Source: Sphingopyxis macrogoltabida (lineage in GTDB: Bacteria > Pseudomonadota > Alphaproteobacteria > Sphingomonadales > Sphingomonadaceae). From it: DNA of 64,000 nucleotides. A program made the position numbers and the translations under genes. This document shows positions 25,707 through 34,882 of this stretch, piece after piece (positions within the stretch are counted from its first letter, which is position 1; each line of letters opens with the position of its first letter). Below the pieces are notes generated by a model, which worked only from the letters and a program-made list of their open reading frames with translations, made no database searches and was not told the DNA's origin. Location of the stretch: the NCBI GenBank assembly GCA_003241685.1, contig QFPJ01000006.1:103150-167149 (forward strand). The letters run 5' to 3'.

Positions 25707-26381
25707 ATGACCGATTTCGATGACGATCCCCGCGCGACGCTCGACCGGCTGCTGCGCGAACAGGGCCGCGACTATGCGGAACTGTCGGCGCGCATCGGGC
25801 GCAATCCCGCCTACATCCAGCAATATATCAAACGCGGGTCGCCGCGCCGGCTCGGCGAAGAAGACCGGGCGCGGATCGCCGCCTACCTCGGCGTGCCGGA
25901 AACCATGCTCGGCGGCCCCGCCGGCCGGGTCGCCGCGCCGCAGCGGGCGGTGCGCGGGGCGCGGGACATGGTGCTGGTGCCGCAACTGGCGATCGGCGCG
26001 TCGGCGGGCTCCGGCGCCAGCGTCGATGGCGAGGCGGTCGAAGGCGAGGTGGCGTTCGACCCCCGCTGGCTGCGCAATCTGGGCGCCGATCCCCGCGCGC
26101 TCAGCATCATTCGGGTCGCGGGCGATTCGATGGCCCCGACGCTCGACGATGGCGACGACATATTGGTCGACGGCGGCGATGCGGCTGCGCGGCTCCGCGA
26201 CGGCATCTATGTGCTGCGGATGGACGATCAGCTGATGGTGAAGCGGGTTGCGCGCCGTCCCGAACGCGGGCGCATTTCAGTGATCAGCGACAATCCGCAA
26301 TATCCGACGTGGGACGATCTGGCGATGTCGGCGGTGCAACTGGTCGGTCGCGTCGTATGGACGGGGCGCCGGGTGAGCTGA
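25707..26381 (+). CDS. Helix-turn-helix repressor with S24 (LexA/CI-like) peptidase domain
   Basis: The 224-residue protein has an N-terminal helix-turn-helix (about residues 10-66, ELSARIGRNPAYIQQYIKRG) and a C-terminal S24 peptidase domain. The catalytic Ser141 lies in RVAGDSMAPT and the general-base Lys179 in QLMVKRVAR; the 38-residue gap fits LexA/CI-type repressors that inactivate themselves after DNA damage. A specific cleavage site is not obvious; an Ala-Gly at residues 72-73 between the domains is a candidate. Three palindromic operators sit just upstream, so autoregulation is likely. LexA proper is less likely because the DNA-binding domain is XRE-like. Confidence 0.88.
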   Translation: MTDFDDDPRATLDRLLREQGRDYAELSARIGRNPAYIQQYIKRGSPRRLGEEDRARIAAYLGVPETMLGGPAGRVAAPQRAVRGARDMVLVPQLAIGASAGSGASVDGEAVEGEVAFDPRWLRNLGADPRALSIIRVAGDSMAPTLDDGDDILVDGGDAAARLRDGIYVLRMDDQLMVKRVARRPERGRISVISDNPQYPTWDDLAMSAVQLVGRVVWTGRRVS

Positions 26382-26404
26382 CCCTTTCGCCGGTTGTCGC
26401 TGCG

Positions 26405-26710
26405 TCAGATCGGCGCCGCCATCTGCGCCTCGATCTCATGTCCGATCACTTCGGCGCGGCGGCATTGGTCCTGGTCGCCGTCGCGGCACTTCGCCGCCGC
26501 CTTGTCGCGCTGGCGCGACAATTTTCCGACGCGTTCCTCGCGCTCGCGCAGGGCGCGGCCGCGATTGCGGTCCGATTCTTCCTGGCTCGTCGTCGACCAG
26601 TCGGCGACTTGCCCCACCGCGCGAACGGGTGCGGTGACGACCGATTTGACCGTGCTGACGCAGCCGGCCAGCAGTGGCATGGCGAGCAGGGGCAGGATGA
26701 TGGCGCGCAT
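26405..26710 (-). CDS. Small hypothetical lipoprotein
   Basis: The 101-residue protein has a lipoprotein signal (lipobox LAGC, Cys17). The body is a highly charged helical region rich in Arg, Lys, Glu and Asp, with two more Cys (KCRDGDQDQC). No family is recognised. AAGGAG lies 8 bp before the ATG at 26710, which sets this start over a GTG three codons upstream. Confidence 0.72.
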   Translation of the reverse strand: MRAIILPLLAMPLLAGCVSTVKSVVTAPVRAVGQVADWSTTSQEESDRNRGRALREREERVGKLSRQRDKAAAKCRDGDQDQCRRAEVIGHEIEAQMAAPI

Positions 26711-26889
26711 GCGAAACACTCCTTGGAAGGCGCCTCTCTTCGCACAGCCGCGCTGCGGTGAACAGCGAATTGCGATGGATCGGCCATGGCCAAGGGCCGC
26801 GCTGTCATATCACTGAAACAAAAGGTTAAATTTCCATTTACCAAGTGGCGCTAGGCCGCTCCCGACCTTGGTAATCCGTCGAGAGAGAC

Positions 26890-28176
26890 ATGACATCCTT
26901 TGACAATGCGCTCGTCCCCGCCGAGGGGCACCGGACGGCGATCGCGATCGACGCGCGCTTGTCGGACGTCATCGGCGTCTTTCGCTCCGATCCGGCCCTG
27001 CGCCTGCTCGCCGTCCTCGACGAAGGCAGGTCGCCCGTCGGCGTGATCCGCGAACAGCGCGTGCGGGAACTGCTCTTCTGTCCCTATTGGTTCGCGCTGA
27101 TGCAGAATCCATCGATCGGCGGCACGATCGCCGACATGATCGAACCCTGTCTGACCGCCGAAGACAGCATGTCCACCGCCGACCTGTTGCGGCTGGTTTC
27201 GGCATCGCCGCACGGCGACGGCCTGATCCTGGTTCGCGGCGGCGCGTTCGTCGAAACGCTCGACGCCGGACATCTGGCCCGGCTTGCGATGCTGCGCGAG
27301 GTCGATCTGGCGCGCGAGCGCGGGCTCCGCGCGACGCGCGTCGATGCGGCCGTCGATGCGTTTCAGCAGGACATCGCCGCGCTGACCGCCTCCCTGTCGG
27401 AAACGGCGCGCGAGGTGGAAGCGGTCGCCGCCGGTCTCGCGGCGCGGGCACGGCAGACGGGGGACGATGCGGTGTCGGTTGCCGGTGCGACCGCGCAGAC
27501 GCTGGCGGGCCTGCGCGAACTGGGCGAGCGGGGCCAGGCCCTGGCCACGTCGATGGCGCGCATCGTCGACGACGGCGCGCGCGCCCGTGCGATCCGGAAC
27601 GACGCGCAGGACAAGGTGCGGCTCGCCAACGACCGCGCGGCGGCGCTGCGGGCCGCCAGCCAGTCGATCGAACAGATGCTGGCGTTGATCATCGACATGG
27701 CGAGCCGCACCAACATGCTGGCGCTGAACGCGGGGATAGAGGCGGCGCGGGCGGGCGAGGCCGGGCGTGGCTTCGCGGTGGTCGCGGCGGAGGTCAAGTC
27801 GCTCGCCGGCCAGACGCGCAGCGCCGCGGGCGATATCACGCGCCATGTCGGCCATATCCGTGACGTCGTGGCACAGGTCGCCGAAGGTTTCGACGAAGTC
27901 GAACGCGCGATCGACGCCAACAACAGTTTTTCCGATACGGTCGACCAGGCGGTCGACGGCCAGAGCGCGACGACGCTGGTGATCGCGGCCTATGTCGATC
28001 AGGCCCTCGCGGCAGGGCGGGAGGTCGACAAGCGGATCGATCATATCAGCCGCGGCGCGGGAGCGGTCGGCGACGGCGCCGGCGCGCTGGGGCAATTGTC
28101 GCGGGGACTGGCCGACGCGGCGCATTCGCTCCATCGGCGCGCGCGGCATTTCGTCGAACGGGTCGCCGCCGCCTGA
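26890..28176 (+). CDS. Soluble methyl-accepting chemotaxis-like protein
   Basis: The 428-residue protein has no signal peptide or transmembrane segment. The first 150 residues look like a CBS-like sensory module. Residues about 160-400 form a coiled-coil methyl-accepting domain with the conserved hairpin tip RTNMLALNAGIEAARAGE followed by GRGFAVVAAEVKSLA. Proteins of this type relay cytoplasmic signals to CheA/CheW, but no che gene is in the window. Its partner is therefore elsewhere, or it has another role. The CBS assignment is by pattern only. Confidence 0.85.
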   Translation: MTSFDNALVPAEGHRTAIAIDARLSDVIGVFRSDPALRLLAVLDEGRSPVGVIREQRVRELLFCPYWFALMQNPSIGGTIADMIEPCLTAEDSMSTADLLRLVSASPHGDGLILVRGGAFVETLDAGHLARLAMLREVDLARERGLRATRVDAAVDAFQQDIAALTASLSETAREVEAVAAGLAARARQTGDDAVSVAGATAQTLAGLRELGERGQALATSMARIVDDGARARAIRNDAQDKVRLANDRAAALRAASQSIEQMLALIIDMASRTNMLALNAGIEAARAGEAGRGFAVVAAEVKSLAGQTRSAAGDITRHVGHIRDVVAQVAEGFDEVERAIDANNSFSDTVDQAVDGQSATTLVIAAYVDQALAAGREVDKRIDHISRGAGAVGDGAGALGQLSRGLADAAHSLHRRARHFVERVAAA

Positions 28177-28273
28177 CCGGTGCTGCGCTGCGTCTTTGCC
28201 GCGGCCCGCCACGGTGCTACCATCTTCCCCGCGCTGTTTGGCGCGATGACCATCAGTGGGGAAGGAGGGTCAC

Positions 28274-28999
28274 ATGACCAATATGCAAAAGGGTCTGGCC
28301 GAATTCATCGGCACATTCTGGCTTGTCTTCGGCGGCTGCGGAAGCGCGGTACTGGCCGCCGCTTTTCCCGATGTCGGGATCGGCCTGCTCGGCGTTTCGC
28401 TGGCGTTCGGGTTGACCGTCGTGACCATGGCCTATGCGATCGGGCATATTTCGGGCTGTCACCTCAATCCCGCCGTCACCGTCGGGCTATGGGCGGGCGG
28501 GCGGTTCGACGCGCGCGAGATTCCGCTCTATGTGATCGCGCAGACTTTGGGTGCGATCGTCGCCGCATTCCTGCTCTTTTATGTGGCGAGCGGCAGTCCG
28601 GGCTATGATCTTGCGACCAACGGATTGGCGGCCAACGGTTTCGGACAAGGATCGCCCGGCGGTTACGACCTGATTTCGGGCCTGACGATCGAGATATTGC
28701 TGACCGGATTTTTCCTGTGGATCATCATGGGGTCGACCGACGGCCGCGCGCCGGCGGGCTTTGCGCCCCTGGCGATCGGCCTTGCGCTGACGTTGATCCA
28801 CCTGATTTCGATTCCGGTGACCAACACGTCGGTCAATCCGGCGCGCAGCACTGGGCCGGCGCTGGTCGTCGGAGGACTCGCGCTGCAACAGCTCTGGCTG
28901 TTCTGGCTCGCGCCGCTGATCGGCGGCCTCGTCGGCGGCTGGCTTTACCGCACGATCGGCGTCGACCAGTTCCCGAAGCCGAATATCGAAGGCGAATGA
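28274..28999 (+). CDS. aqpZ: Aquaporin Z
   Basis: The 241-residue protein has six membrane helices and both NPA boxes (HLNPAVT, residues 65-67, and SVNPARS, 188-190). The selectivity filter shows His176 and Arg191, which indicate a water channel rather than a glycerol channel. GGAGG lies just before the ATG at 28274. It stands alone between the chemoreceptor-like gene and galU. Confidence 0.95.
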   Translation: MTNMQKGLAEFIGTFWLVFGGCGSAVLAAAFPDVGIGLLGVSLAFGLTVVTMAYAIGHISGCHLNPAVTVGLWAGGRFDAREIPLYVIAQTLGAIVAAFLLFYVASGSPGYDLATNGLAANGFGQGSPGGYDLISGLTIEILLTGFFLWIIMGSTDGRAPAGFAPLAIGLALTLIHLISIPVTNTSVNPARSTGPALVVGGLALQQLWLFWLAPLIGGLVGGWLYRTIGVDQFPKPNIEGE

Positions 29000-29035
29000 C
29001 GCGCGCGGCGCCGGCGCAACTCCGCCGGCGCCCGC

Positions 29036-29902
29036 CTATTTGAGCAGGTCGAGCGCAAAGGCGCGCACATCGTCCGCCATGTCGGGGCGCCCCAGCGCGA
29101 CCGCCAGATTGGCCTGGATATAGCCCGCCTTCGATCCGCAGTCGTAGCGGGCACCGTCGAACGTCACCGCGTGGAAAGGCTGCCGGTCGATCATCGCCGC
29201 CATCGCGTCGGTCAGCTGAATCTCGCCGCCCGCGCCCTTTTCCTGATTTTCCAGCACGCGCATCACCTCGGGCTGAAGGATATAGCGGCCGGAAATGATC
29301 AGGTTCGACGGCGCGGCTTCGATCCCCGGCTTTTCGACCAGTCCGCGCACTTCGGTCAGTTTGCCGTCCGCCGCGCCCGGCTCGATGACGCCATAGCTGG
29401 ACACCTGTTCACGCGGCACTTCCAGAACGGAGATCAGATTGCCGCCGACGCGGGCATAGGCGTCGACCATCTGCTTCATGCATCCGGGCGATCCGTGCAT
29501 GAATTCGTCCGGCAGGAAGATGGCGAAGGGTTCGTCGCCGACGATGTCGCGCGCACACCAGATCGCATGGCCGAGCCCCATCGGTTCCTGTTGCCGGACA
29601 TAGGCGCAGGCGCCGGGGCCGAGACGGGTCGGTTCCAGCACCGACAGATCCTTGCCGCGTTCCGACATCGTCTTTTCCAGTTCGAACGCGATGTCGAAAT
29701 GATCCTCGATCGCGCTCTTGCCGCGGCCGGTGACGAAAATCATCTGTTCGATGCCCGCCTCGCGCGCCTCGTCCACCGCATATTGGATCAGCGGCCGGTC
29801 GACCACCGGCAGCATTTCCTTCGGGATCGCCTTGGTCGCGGGCAGGAAGCGAGTGCCAAGACCCGCGACGGGAAAGACGGCTTTGCGGACGGGCTTCATC
29901 AT
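29036..29902 (-). CDS. galU: UTP-glucose-1-phosphate uridylyltransferase
   Basis: The 288-residue protein has the nucleotidyltransferase start motif VFPVAGLGTRFLPATKAIPKEMLP and a later FLPDEFMHG and VEKP region, all diagnostic of GalU. It makes UDP-glucose from UTP and glucose-1-phosphate for surface glycans and trehalose. It lies 39 bp after yfiB on the same strand, but a functional link to the operon is not established. Confidence 0.95.
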   Translation of the reverse strand: MMKPVRKAVFPVAGLGTRFLPATKAIPKEMLPVVDRPLIQYAVDEAREAGIEQMIFVTGRGKSAIEDHFDIAFELEKTMSERGKDLSVLEPTRLGPGACAYVRQQEPMGLGHAIWCARDIVGDEPFAIFLPDEFMHGSPGCMKQMVDAYARVGGNLISVLEVPREQVSSYGVIEPGAADGKLTEVRGLVEKPGIEAAPSNLIISGRYILQPEVMRVLENQEKGAGGEIQLTDAMAAMIDRQPFHAVTFDGARYDCGSKAGYIQANLAVALGRPDMADDVRAFALDLLK

Positions 29903-29941
29903 CGGCGGCTTAGCCGGGAACGCCGGGCAAGAAAAGGCTCG

Positions 29942-30442
29942 CTACTCGGCGGTGACGATTATCACGACGCGGCGATTGTCCTGCCGCCCTTCCGGCGTGT
30001 CGTTGCTCGACAGCGGCACGGCCTCGCCGCGACCGGCGATCTGGTCGGGGGTGAAGCGCATGCCGTTCGTCTGCAACGGCGCGGCGACCGCTTCGGCGCG
30101 CGCCTGCGACAAGGTCAGATTATAGGCGTCGGAGCCCACCGAGTCGGTGTGGCCTTCGATCCGCGCGGTCGAAATGCCGACCGCCCCCAGGCTGCGCGCC
30201 ACTTTCGCCAGCCGGTCGATCTCCTCGGCCTTGAGCGTGCTTTCGTTGGTGTCGAACAGCAGCCGGTCGGTCAACGTCAACTCCCAGCCGATTTCGGTTT
30301 CGACAAAGCCCTGGGATTGCAGGGCCGCAATCTGTTCGGCGGTGAAGCCGCCGGGCCCGGGGACGCTCTGGCACGCGGCGAGCAGCGCACCGACGGCGGC
30401 AAGCAGGATCAGGCGAAAGGAGGGGAGGCGGCGTGCGGTCAT
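29942..30442 (-). CDS. yfiB: OmpA-like lipoprotein YfiB, third gene of the yfiRNB operon
   Basis: The 166-residue protein has a lipoprotein signal (lipobox LAAC, Cys24) and an OmpA-like peptidoglycan-binding domain with conserved IEGHTDSVGSDAYN and a terminal DNRRVVI. The family is outer membrane and binds peptidoglycan. In Pseudomonas, YfiB captures the periplasmic inhibitor YfiR under envelope stress. The call rests on its position directly after yfiN (17-bp gap) and yfiR; alone it would be called a Pal-like lipoprotein. Confidence 0.82.
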   Translation of the reverse strand: MTARRLPSFRLILLAAVGALLAACQSVPGPGGFTAEQIAALQSQGFVETEIGWELTLTDRLLFDTNESTLKAEEIDRLAKVARSLGAVGISTARIEGHTDSVGSDAYNLTLSQARAEAVAAPLQTNGMRFTPDQIAGRGEAVPLSSNDTPEGRQDNRRVVIIVTAE

Positions 30443-30459
30443 GGGGGGAACTCCATTGG

Positions 30460-31674
30460 TCACTGGGCGGTACGGTGGGACAATTTGTCGTTGTACATGG
30501 CGGCGTCGGCGGCGGTCAGCAGGTCGGTCCCGTCGCGCCCGTCGGCCGGATAGACGGCGGCACCGATGCTGACGGTCGCGCTATAGGTTCCGCCGCCGGG
30601 CAGCGCGATCGGCTCGGCCACGCTCGTCCGGATGCGCTGGACCAGCGCCGCGGGGCCGGCATCGGCATCGATCGAATCGACGATCACGACGAATTCGTCG
30701 CCGCCGATCCGCGCCGCCAGGTCCTCCTTGCGCAGACTGTCCCGGATCCGTCCCGCCATGGCGACCAGCACGGCATCGCCGACAGCATGGCCGTATCCGT
30801 CATTGGCCGCCTTGAAATTGTCGGCGTCGATGAACAGCAGCGCAAACACATCGCCGCGCCGCGCGGCCAGGTCGATGCGGCGCGCCAGCGCATCGTCGAA
30901 CGCGGCGCGGTTCGGCATCCCCGTCAGCATGTCGTGCGACGCGCGATGCGCCAGAATCGCCTTTTCGCTCTCCATATTGCCCTGCCAGCCCTGCAGTTCG
31001 TCGAGCAGGGCGTTGATGTCGCCGCCCAGCCGGTCGAGTTCGGCGATCCCGAGCGACGGCACGCGCTTGTCGAAGCGCCGGTGCAGGCGCACGTCATGGG
31101 CGACGGTGGCGATCTGGTTGAGCGGCTTGACCAGTTCATATTCGAACCGCCGCGCCAGCGCGATGGTGCCCAGCGCGGTGACGAGCAGGCAGCCGAGCCC
31201 GGCGAGCAGGCCGATACGGACATAATCGATCATCGTCGAACTGTCGCCCCACACCTCGATCGTCCCGATCACCGACCCGTTGCGGTGAATGGGTAGCGTC
31301 GCCGGGGTGTCGAAGAAGAAACGGGTGAGCAGCGGTGCGGGATCAGCGGCAGGCGACGCCCATTCGGTCAGCGTTTTGCCCCGATCGTTGAGCAGGCGCA
31401 ACCGGGCGATCCCCGCGATTTGCGTCAGCGGCGCGAGCCCTTCGCGCGCCGCCTGGGCATCGTTGAAGACCAGCGCCGGCTCGACGCCATAGGCGCCAAG
31501 CTGGGCCGCGAGCTCCAGATTGCGGTCGGCGTAGCCGCGAAGGGCGGTGACCCCGGCGAGCAGGATGGTGATGCCCGACAGCGCGACGGCGAACAGGGTG
31601 ATGCCGAAGTGAAAGCGCGACAGCAGCGCTTGCAGGGTGCGTGTGGGGCCGCGGGCAGCGCGCTGGTCCGTCAT
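30460..31674 (-). CDS. yfiN: Membrane diguanylate cyclase YfiN (TpbB)
   Basis: The 404-residue protein has two membrane helices (about residues 22-46 and 150-173), a periplasmic sensor of about 100 residues between them, a HAMP-like linker and a GGDEF domain (about 240-400). The signature GGDEF is at residues 324-328 and an intact inhibitory RxxD site (RKED, 315-318) lies 5 residues before it, so product inhibition is expected. It should make cyclic di-GMP under control of YfiR in the periplasm. The start overlaps the yfiR stop (ATGA). Confidence 0.88.
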   Translation of the reverse strand: MTDQRAARGPTRTLQALLSRFHFGITLFAVALSGITILLAGVTALRGYADRNLELAAQLGAYGVEPALVFNDAQAAREGLAPLTQIAGIARLRLLNDRGKTLTEWASPAADPAPLLTRFFFDTPATLPIHRNGSVIGTIEVWGDSSTMIDYVRIGLLAGLGCLLVTALGTIALARRFEYELVKPLNQIATVAHDVRLHRRFDKRVPSLGIAELDRLGGDINALLDELQGWQGNMESEKAILAHRASHDMLTGMPNRAAFDDALARRIDLAARRGDVFALLFIDADNFKAANDGYGHAVGDAVLVAMAGRIRDSLRKEDLAARIGGDEFVVIVDSIDADAGPAALVQRIRTSVAEPIALPGGGTYSATVSIGAAVYPADGRDGTDLLTAADAAMYNDKLSHRTAQ

Positions 31675-32213
31675 GGCGTGCTTCCTTCGCCCTGACCGAT
31701 CTTCAGGACGCGGGGGTCGATGCGCAGCGTCCCGCGGCCGACGGAATCGAGATTGACCGAAAAGCCGATGCCGGCCGGGCGCGCCGCGAGGCAGAACATC
31801 GCGCCGTAAAGGCAGGTCGGATCGTCGTCGGTGATGGTGACGATGGCGCGTCCGCGCACCCAGGCGACCAGACGCTGGCGATCGGCGACAGGCACGCGGC
31901 CGAGGAACAGGATGTCGCAGTCGCCGCGCGCCATCGCCTGTGCGGTCGAGGTGCGGCGGACGGCGACGGTTTCGCCGCCGGGGAGCGTCGGCGCGATATG
32001 ATCGGTCAGGCGCGGCGTCCCGACCAGGCACAGGGTGCGGCCCGATCCGGCGGCGGACGGCCAGCGAACATAGCTGATGATGCCGCCGATCATGCGGTTG
32101 ACCGCGCGCGGCACGCCGTCCGGCCCTTCCTCGACGATCGACTGACTGGCCGCCTGTACAGACATCTGCGGCGTCGTCGAAAGCGCGCCAATCAGAAACA
32201 ATGATGCCAGCAC
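31671..32213 (-). CDS. yfiR: YfiR-family periplasmic inhibitor of diguanylate cyclase
   Basis: The 180-residue protein has a short signal peptide and a YfiR (DUF4154) domain. Four cysteines lie at about residues 62, 99, 134 and 141. The last pair has the 7-residue spacing known for the YfiR disulfides, which supports the fold and redox-sensitive regulation. In Pseudomonas, YfiR holds YfiN in the off state. The start codon is GTG; the first codons give a plausible signal peptide although no good ribosome-binding site is seen. It is the first gene of a three-gene operon with yfiN and yfiB. Confidence 0.83.
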   Translation of the reverse strand: MLASLFLIGALSTTPQMSVQAASQSIVEEGPDGVPRAVNRMIGGIISYVRWPSAAGSGRTLCLVGTPRLTDHIAPTLPGGETVAVRRTSTAQAMARGDCDILFLGRVPVADRQRLVAWVRGRAIVTITDDDPTCLYGAMFCLAARPAGIGFSVNLDSVGRGTLRIDPRVLKIGQGEGSTP

Positions 32214-32350
32214 CCGGCAGCGACCCCTATCTGCAACGGGGTCAACCTGCTCCCGCGCGGCCGCGTCCGCTAGAGCAAAGACGCCTCAAGTCAACCGAAA
32301 GTGGCGGCATGCGGCCATAATGCAACAGTTGCCGCCCGGCCGCCGCCCGG

Positions 32351-32887
32351 TCAATCGGCGCGCAGCCGCCCGGCGAAACCCTTGCGCAATTTTGCCAGCT
32401 TCGGCGGGATGACCGCCATGCAATAGGGGTTGCGCTGGCCCTCGCCATCCCAATAGGCCTGATGATAATCCTCGGCCGGATACCAGTCCGACGCCGGCTC
32501 GATCGTCGTCACGATCGGCGCCGGCCAGTCGCCCTGCGCGCGGGTAATTCCGGCGCGCGCCGCATCACCCTGCGCCGCATCGAGCGGGAAGATCGCGCTG
32601 CGATACTGGGTGCCGATGTCGTTGCCCTGCCGATTGAGCTGCGTCGGGTCATGCGTGGCAAAGAAAACGTCGAGCAGATCGTCATAGGTGATGACGGCGG
32701 GATCGAAGGTGATGCGGATCGCTTCGGCATGGCCGGTGTCGCCGCCGCAAACCTGCTTGTAGGTGGGATTGGCGACGGCGCCGCCGATATAGCCGCTTTC
32801 GACGCCCGCCACACCGGCGAGTGACTGGAACACGGCTTCGGTGCACCAGAAGCATCCTCCGGCAAAGATGGCGGTTTCCTGGGTCAT
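32351..32887 (-). CDS. msrA: Peptide-methionine (S)-S-oxide reductase
   Basis: The 178-residue protein has the MsrA signature GGCFWCTE with the catalytic Cys12, then a conserved GYIGG and the GDTGHAEAI motif. It repairs methionine-S-sulfoxide in proteins. No resolving cysteine pair at the C-terminus is visible, though Cys15 and an internal Cys may serve. It stands alone on the minus strand. Confidence 0.95.
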   Translation of the reverse strand: MTQETAIFAGGCFWCTEAVFQSLAGVAGVESGYIGGAVANPTYKQVCGGDTGHAEAIRITFDPAVITYDDLLDVFFATHDPTQLNRQGNDIGTQYRSAIFPLDAAQGDAARAGITRAQGDWPAPIVTTIEPASDWYPAEDYHQAYWDGEGQRNPYCMAVIPPKLAKLRKGFAGRLRAD

Positions 32888-33023
32888 GGGGCGGGCCTTT
32901 CGCGACGGGGTGGAACAGGCTGGAAGATAGGATCGCCCGGCCGTTTTCCAAGTCCGGTGCCGGGAAGGCGCTTGTGCGCCGCGGGCTCTTGCCTATCGCC
33001 GGCCGAGCGACGATAGGCGGGCC

Positions 33024-34079
33024 ATGACACAGGCAAGCGTCGCATCCCGCCCGCCCCGCCCCGCTCCGCCGGCCCGCCCCGCCGCTATCGCGCGCTGGCT
33101 GTGGCTCGTCGCGCTGCTGGTCGTCGTCGTCGTCGCGGTCGGCGGCATCACCCGGCTGACCGAATCGGGGCTGTCGATCACCGAATGGAAGCCGGTGTCG
33201 GGCGTGATTCCGCCGACGAACGAGGCCGACTGGATCGCCGAGTTCGAAAAATACAAGCAGATCCCCGAATATAAGGAGATCAACCGCGGTATGTCGCTGG
33301 ATGCGTTCAAGGCGATCTTCTTCTGGGAATGGCTGCACCGGATTCTCGGCCGTCTCGTCGGTTTCGCGATGGTTGCGCCGCTGCTGTGGTACGCGTGGCG
33401 CCGCGCCATCCCGTCCGGCTATGGCTGGCGCCTGGTCGCGCTGACGTCGCTCGTCGGCCTGCAGGGGGCGATCGGCTGGTGGATGGTCGCATCGGGGCTG
33501 GAATACCGCACTGACGTCAGCCACTTTCGCCTGGCGACCCATTTGCTGACCGCGCTGTTCCTGCTCGCCGGGCTGGTGTGGACGGCGCGCGACCTGTCGG
33601 CCCTGGCCAAAGACGCTGCCGCGCGGCCGGCGCGGTTCGGCGGGACGGCGCTGGCGATCGCGGCGATTCTGGTCGTCCAGCTGCTGCTCGGCGCGTGGGT
33701 CGCCGGTCTCAACGCCGGTTATGTGTCGAGCACATGGCCGCTGATGAACGATCATTTCGTGCCGGAGGGCATCGACTGGACCGGCGGCGCCTGGCTGGCG
33801 CTGACCAACGATCCCTTCCTGATCCATTTTCTGCACCGATGGTGGTCGTGGGTCGCGGCGGCGGCGCTGTTGCTGCTGGCGCGGGCGCTGTGGCGGCGCG
33901 GCGCGCGTGCCGAAGCGAAGCTGCTGATGCTCGCGATCGCGGCGCAGATGACGCTCGGCATCCTGACCGTGGTCAGCGGCATGGCGATGTGGATCGCGGT
34001 GCTGCACCAGTTCGTCGGCGCGCTGCTCGTCGCGGCGACGTCGGCGGCGCTGCACCGGCTCGGCCGGCCGGCGGTATGA
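33024..34079 (+). CDS. ctaA: Heme A synthase (COX15/CtaA)
   Basis: The 351-residue protein has eight predicted membrane helices and the Cox15/CtaA motifs GGITRLTESGLSITEWKP, an early WLHR (heme His) and a late FLHRWWSW. It converts heme O to heme A in the inner membrane for cytochrome c oxidase. The stop overlaps the start of the next gene by 4 bp, so that gene is likely coupled. No ctaB or cytochrome oxidase gene is nearby. Confidence 0.93.
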   Translation: MTQASVASRPPRPAPPARPAAIARWLWLVALLVVVVVAVGGITRLTESGLSITEWKPVSGVIPPTNEADWIAEFEKYKQIPEYKEINRGMSLDAFKAIFFWEWLHRILGRLVGFAMVAPLLWYAWRRAIPSGYGWRLVALTSLVGLQGAIGWWMVASGLEYRTDVSHFRLATHLLTALFLLAGLVWTARDLSALAKDAAARPARFGGTALAIAAILVVQLLLGAWVAGLNAGYVSSTWPLMNDHFVPEGIDWTGGAWLALTNDPFLIHFLHRWWSWVAAAALLLLARALWRRGARAEAKLLMLAIAAQMTLGILTVVSGMAMWIAVLHQFVGALLVAATSAALHRLGRPAV

Positions 34080-34882
34080 CGGTATCGGCCGCGCTGCCGG
34101 GCATCGCGCTGTTGCTGGCGGGCGTTGCCGATGCGGGCGGCGAGCCGTCGCCGCCGGACGCGGCGGACATGGCCCCATCGCTCGCTTTCGCCCCGCCGGT
34201 CGGCGAAGCCATGACCTACCGCGTCACCACGCGCCAGATCGGCGGCAACGGCTCGCTGGCGCGCTTTTCGCTTGTCCACCGGCTCGAATGGCATCGCGCC
34301 GGCCGCGGGTTCGAACTGATCGCGACTTTGGAAGCGGTGGAATCCGATGCCCCTCCGGCCGCGGCGCGCGCCGTCAGCGGCGTGCTCCAGCCGCTGGTCG
34401 GCGAAGGCGTGCGCTATGTCATCGCCGCCGACGGACGCCGTGTCGACCTGGTCGATCCCGACGGGCTTTGGGAACGGGTGACGGCCCGGGCGATCGCGCT
34501 GGGCGAAGGGGATGGCCGCGCGGAATCGCGCCAGATGGCGGCATTGCTGGCCGCGCTGTCGCCGCATCAGCGCGAGGAAATGGCCACGGCAGAAATCCGG
34601 GCCTTGTTCGCCGCGCTGAACGGCCGCCTCCCCATGGCGGGTCCGGGCGTGAGCGTCCGGCAGCTTGACGGCCGGCGCATCGTCGCAAAGCTGGACCGCG
34701 ACACGCTTCCCCCCGCGGCTGGCGGCAAATCCCGGCGGCCGATCGAGGTCGCAACGACATGGGAGGTCGACACGGCGACCGGGCTGGTCGTGAAGGAACA
34801 GCGGCAGACGTGGTTGATCGAACCGGGGGGCGCCCGCTCGCTGGTGGAGGAGCGCGTGCGCGCGATCGAACCCGAAAAATGA
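34076..34882 (+). CDS. Hypothetical exported protein coupled to heme A synthase
   Basis: The 268-residue protein has a short signal-like N-terminus (hydrophobic ALPGIALLLAGVADAG) and no recognised domain. The body is a long charged region with a duplicated-looking beta pattern. Its ATG overlaps the ctaA stop (ATGA), so it depends on ctaA translation. A role in heme or cytochrome assembly is only a guess from position. Confidence 0.7.
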   Translation: MTVSAALPGIALLLAGVADAGGEPSPPDAADMAPSLAFAPPVGEAMTYRVTTRQIGGNGSLARFSLVHRLEWHRAGRGFELIATLEAVESDAPPAAARAVSGVLQPLVGEGVRYVIAADGRRVDLVDPDGLWERVTARAIALGEGDGRAESRQMAALLAALSPHQREEMATAEIRALFAALNGRLPMAGPGVSVRQLDGRRIVAKLDRDTLPPAAGGKSRRPIEVATTWEVDTATGLVVKEQRQTWLIEPGGARSLVEERVRAIEPEK

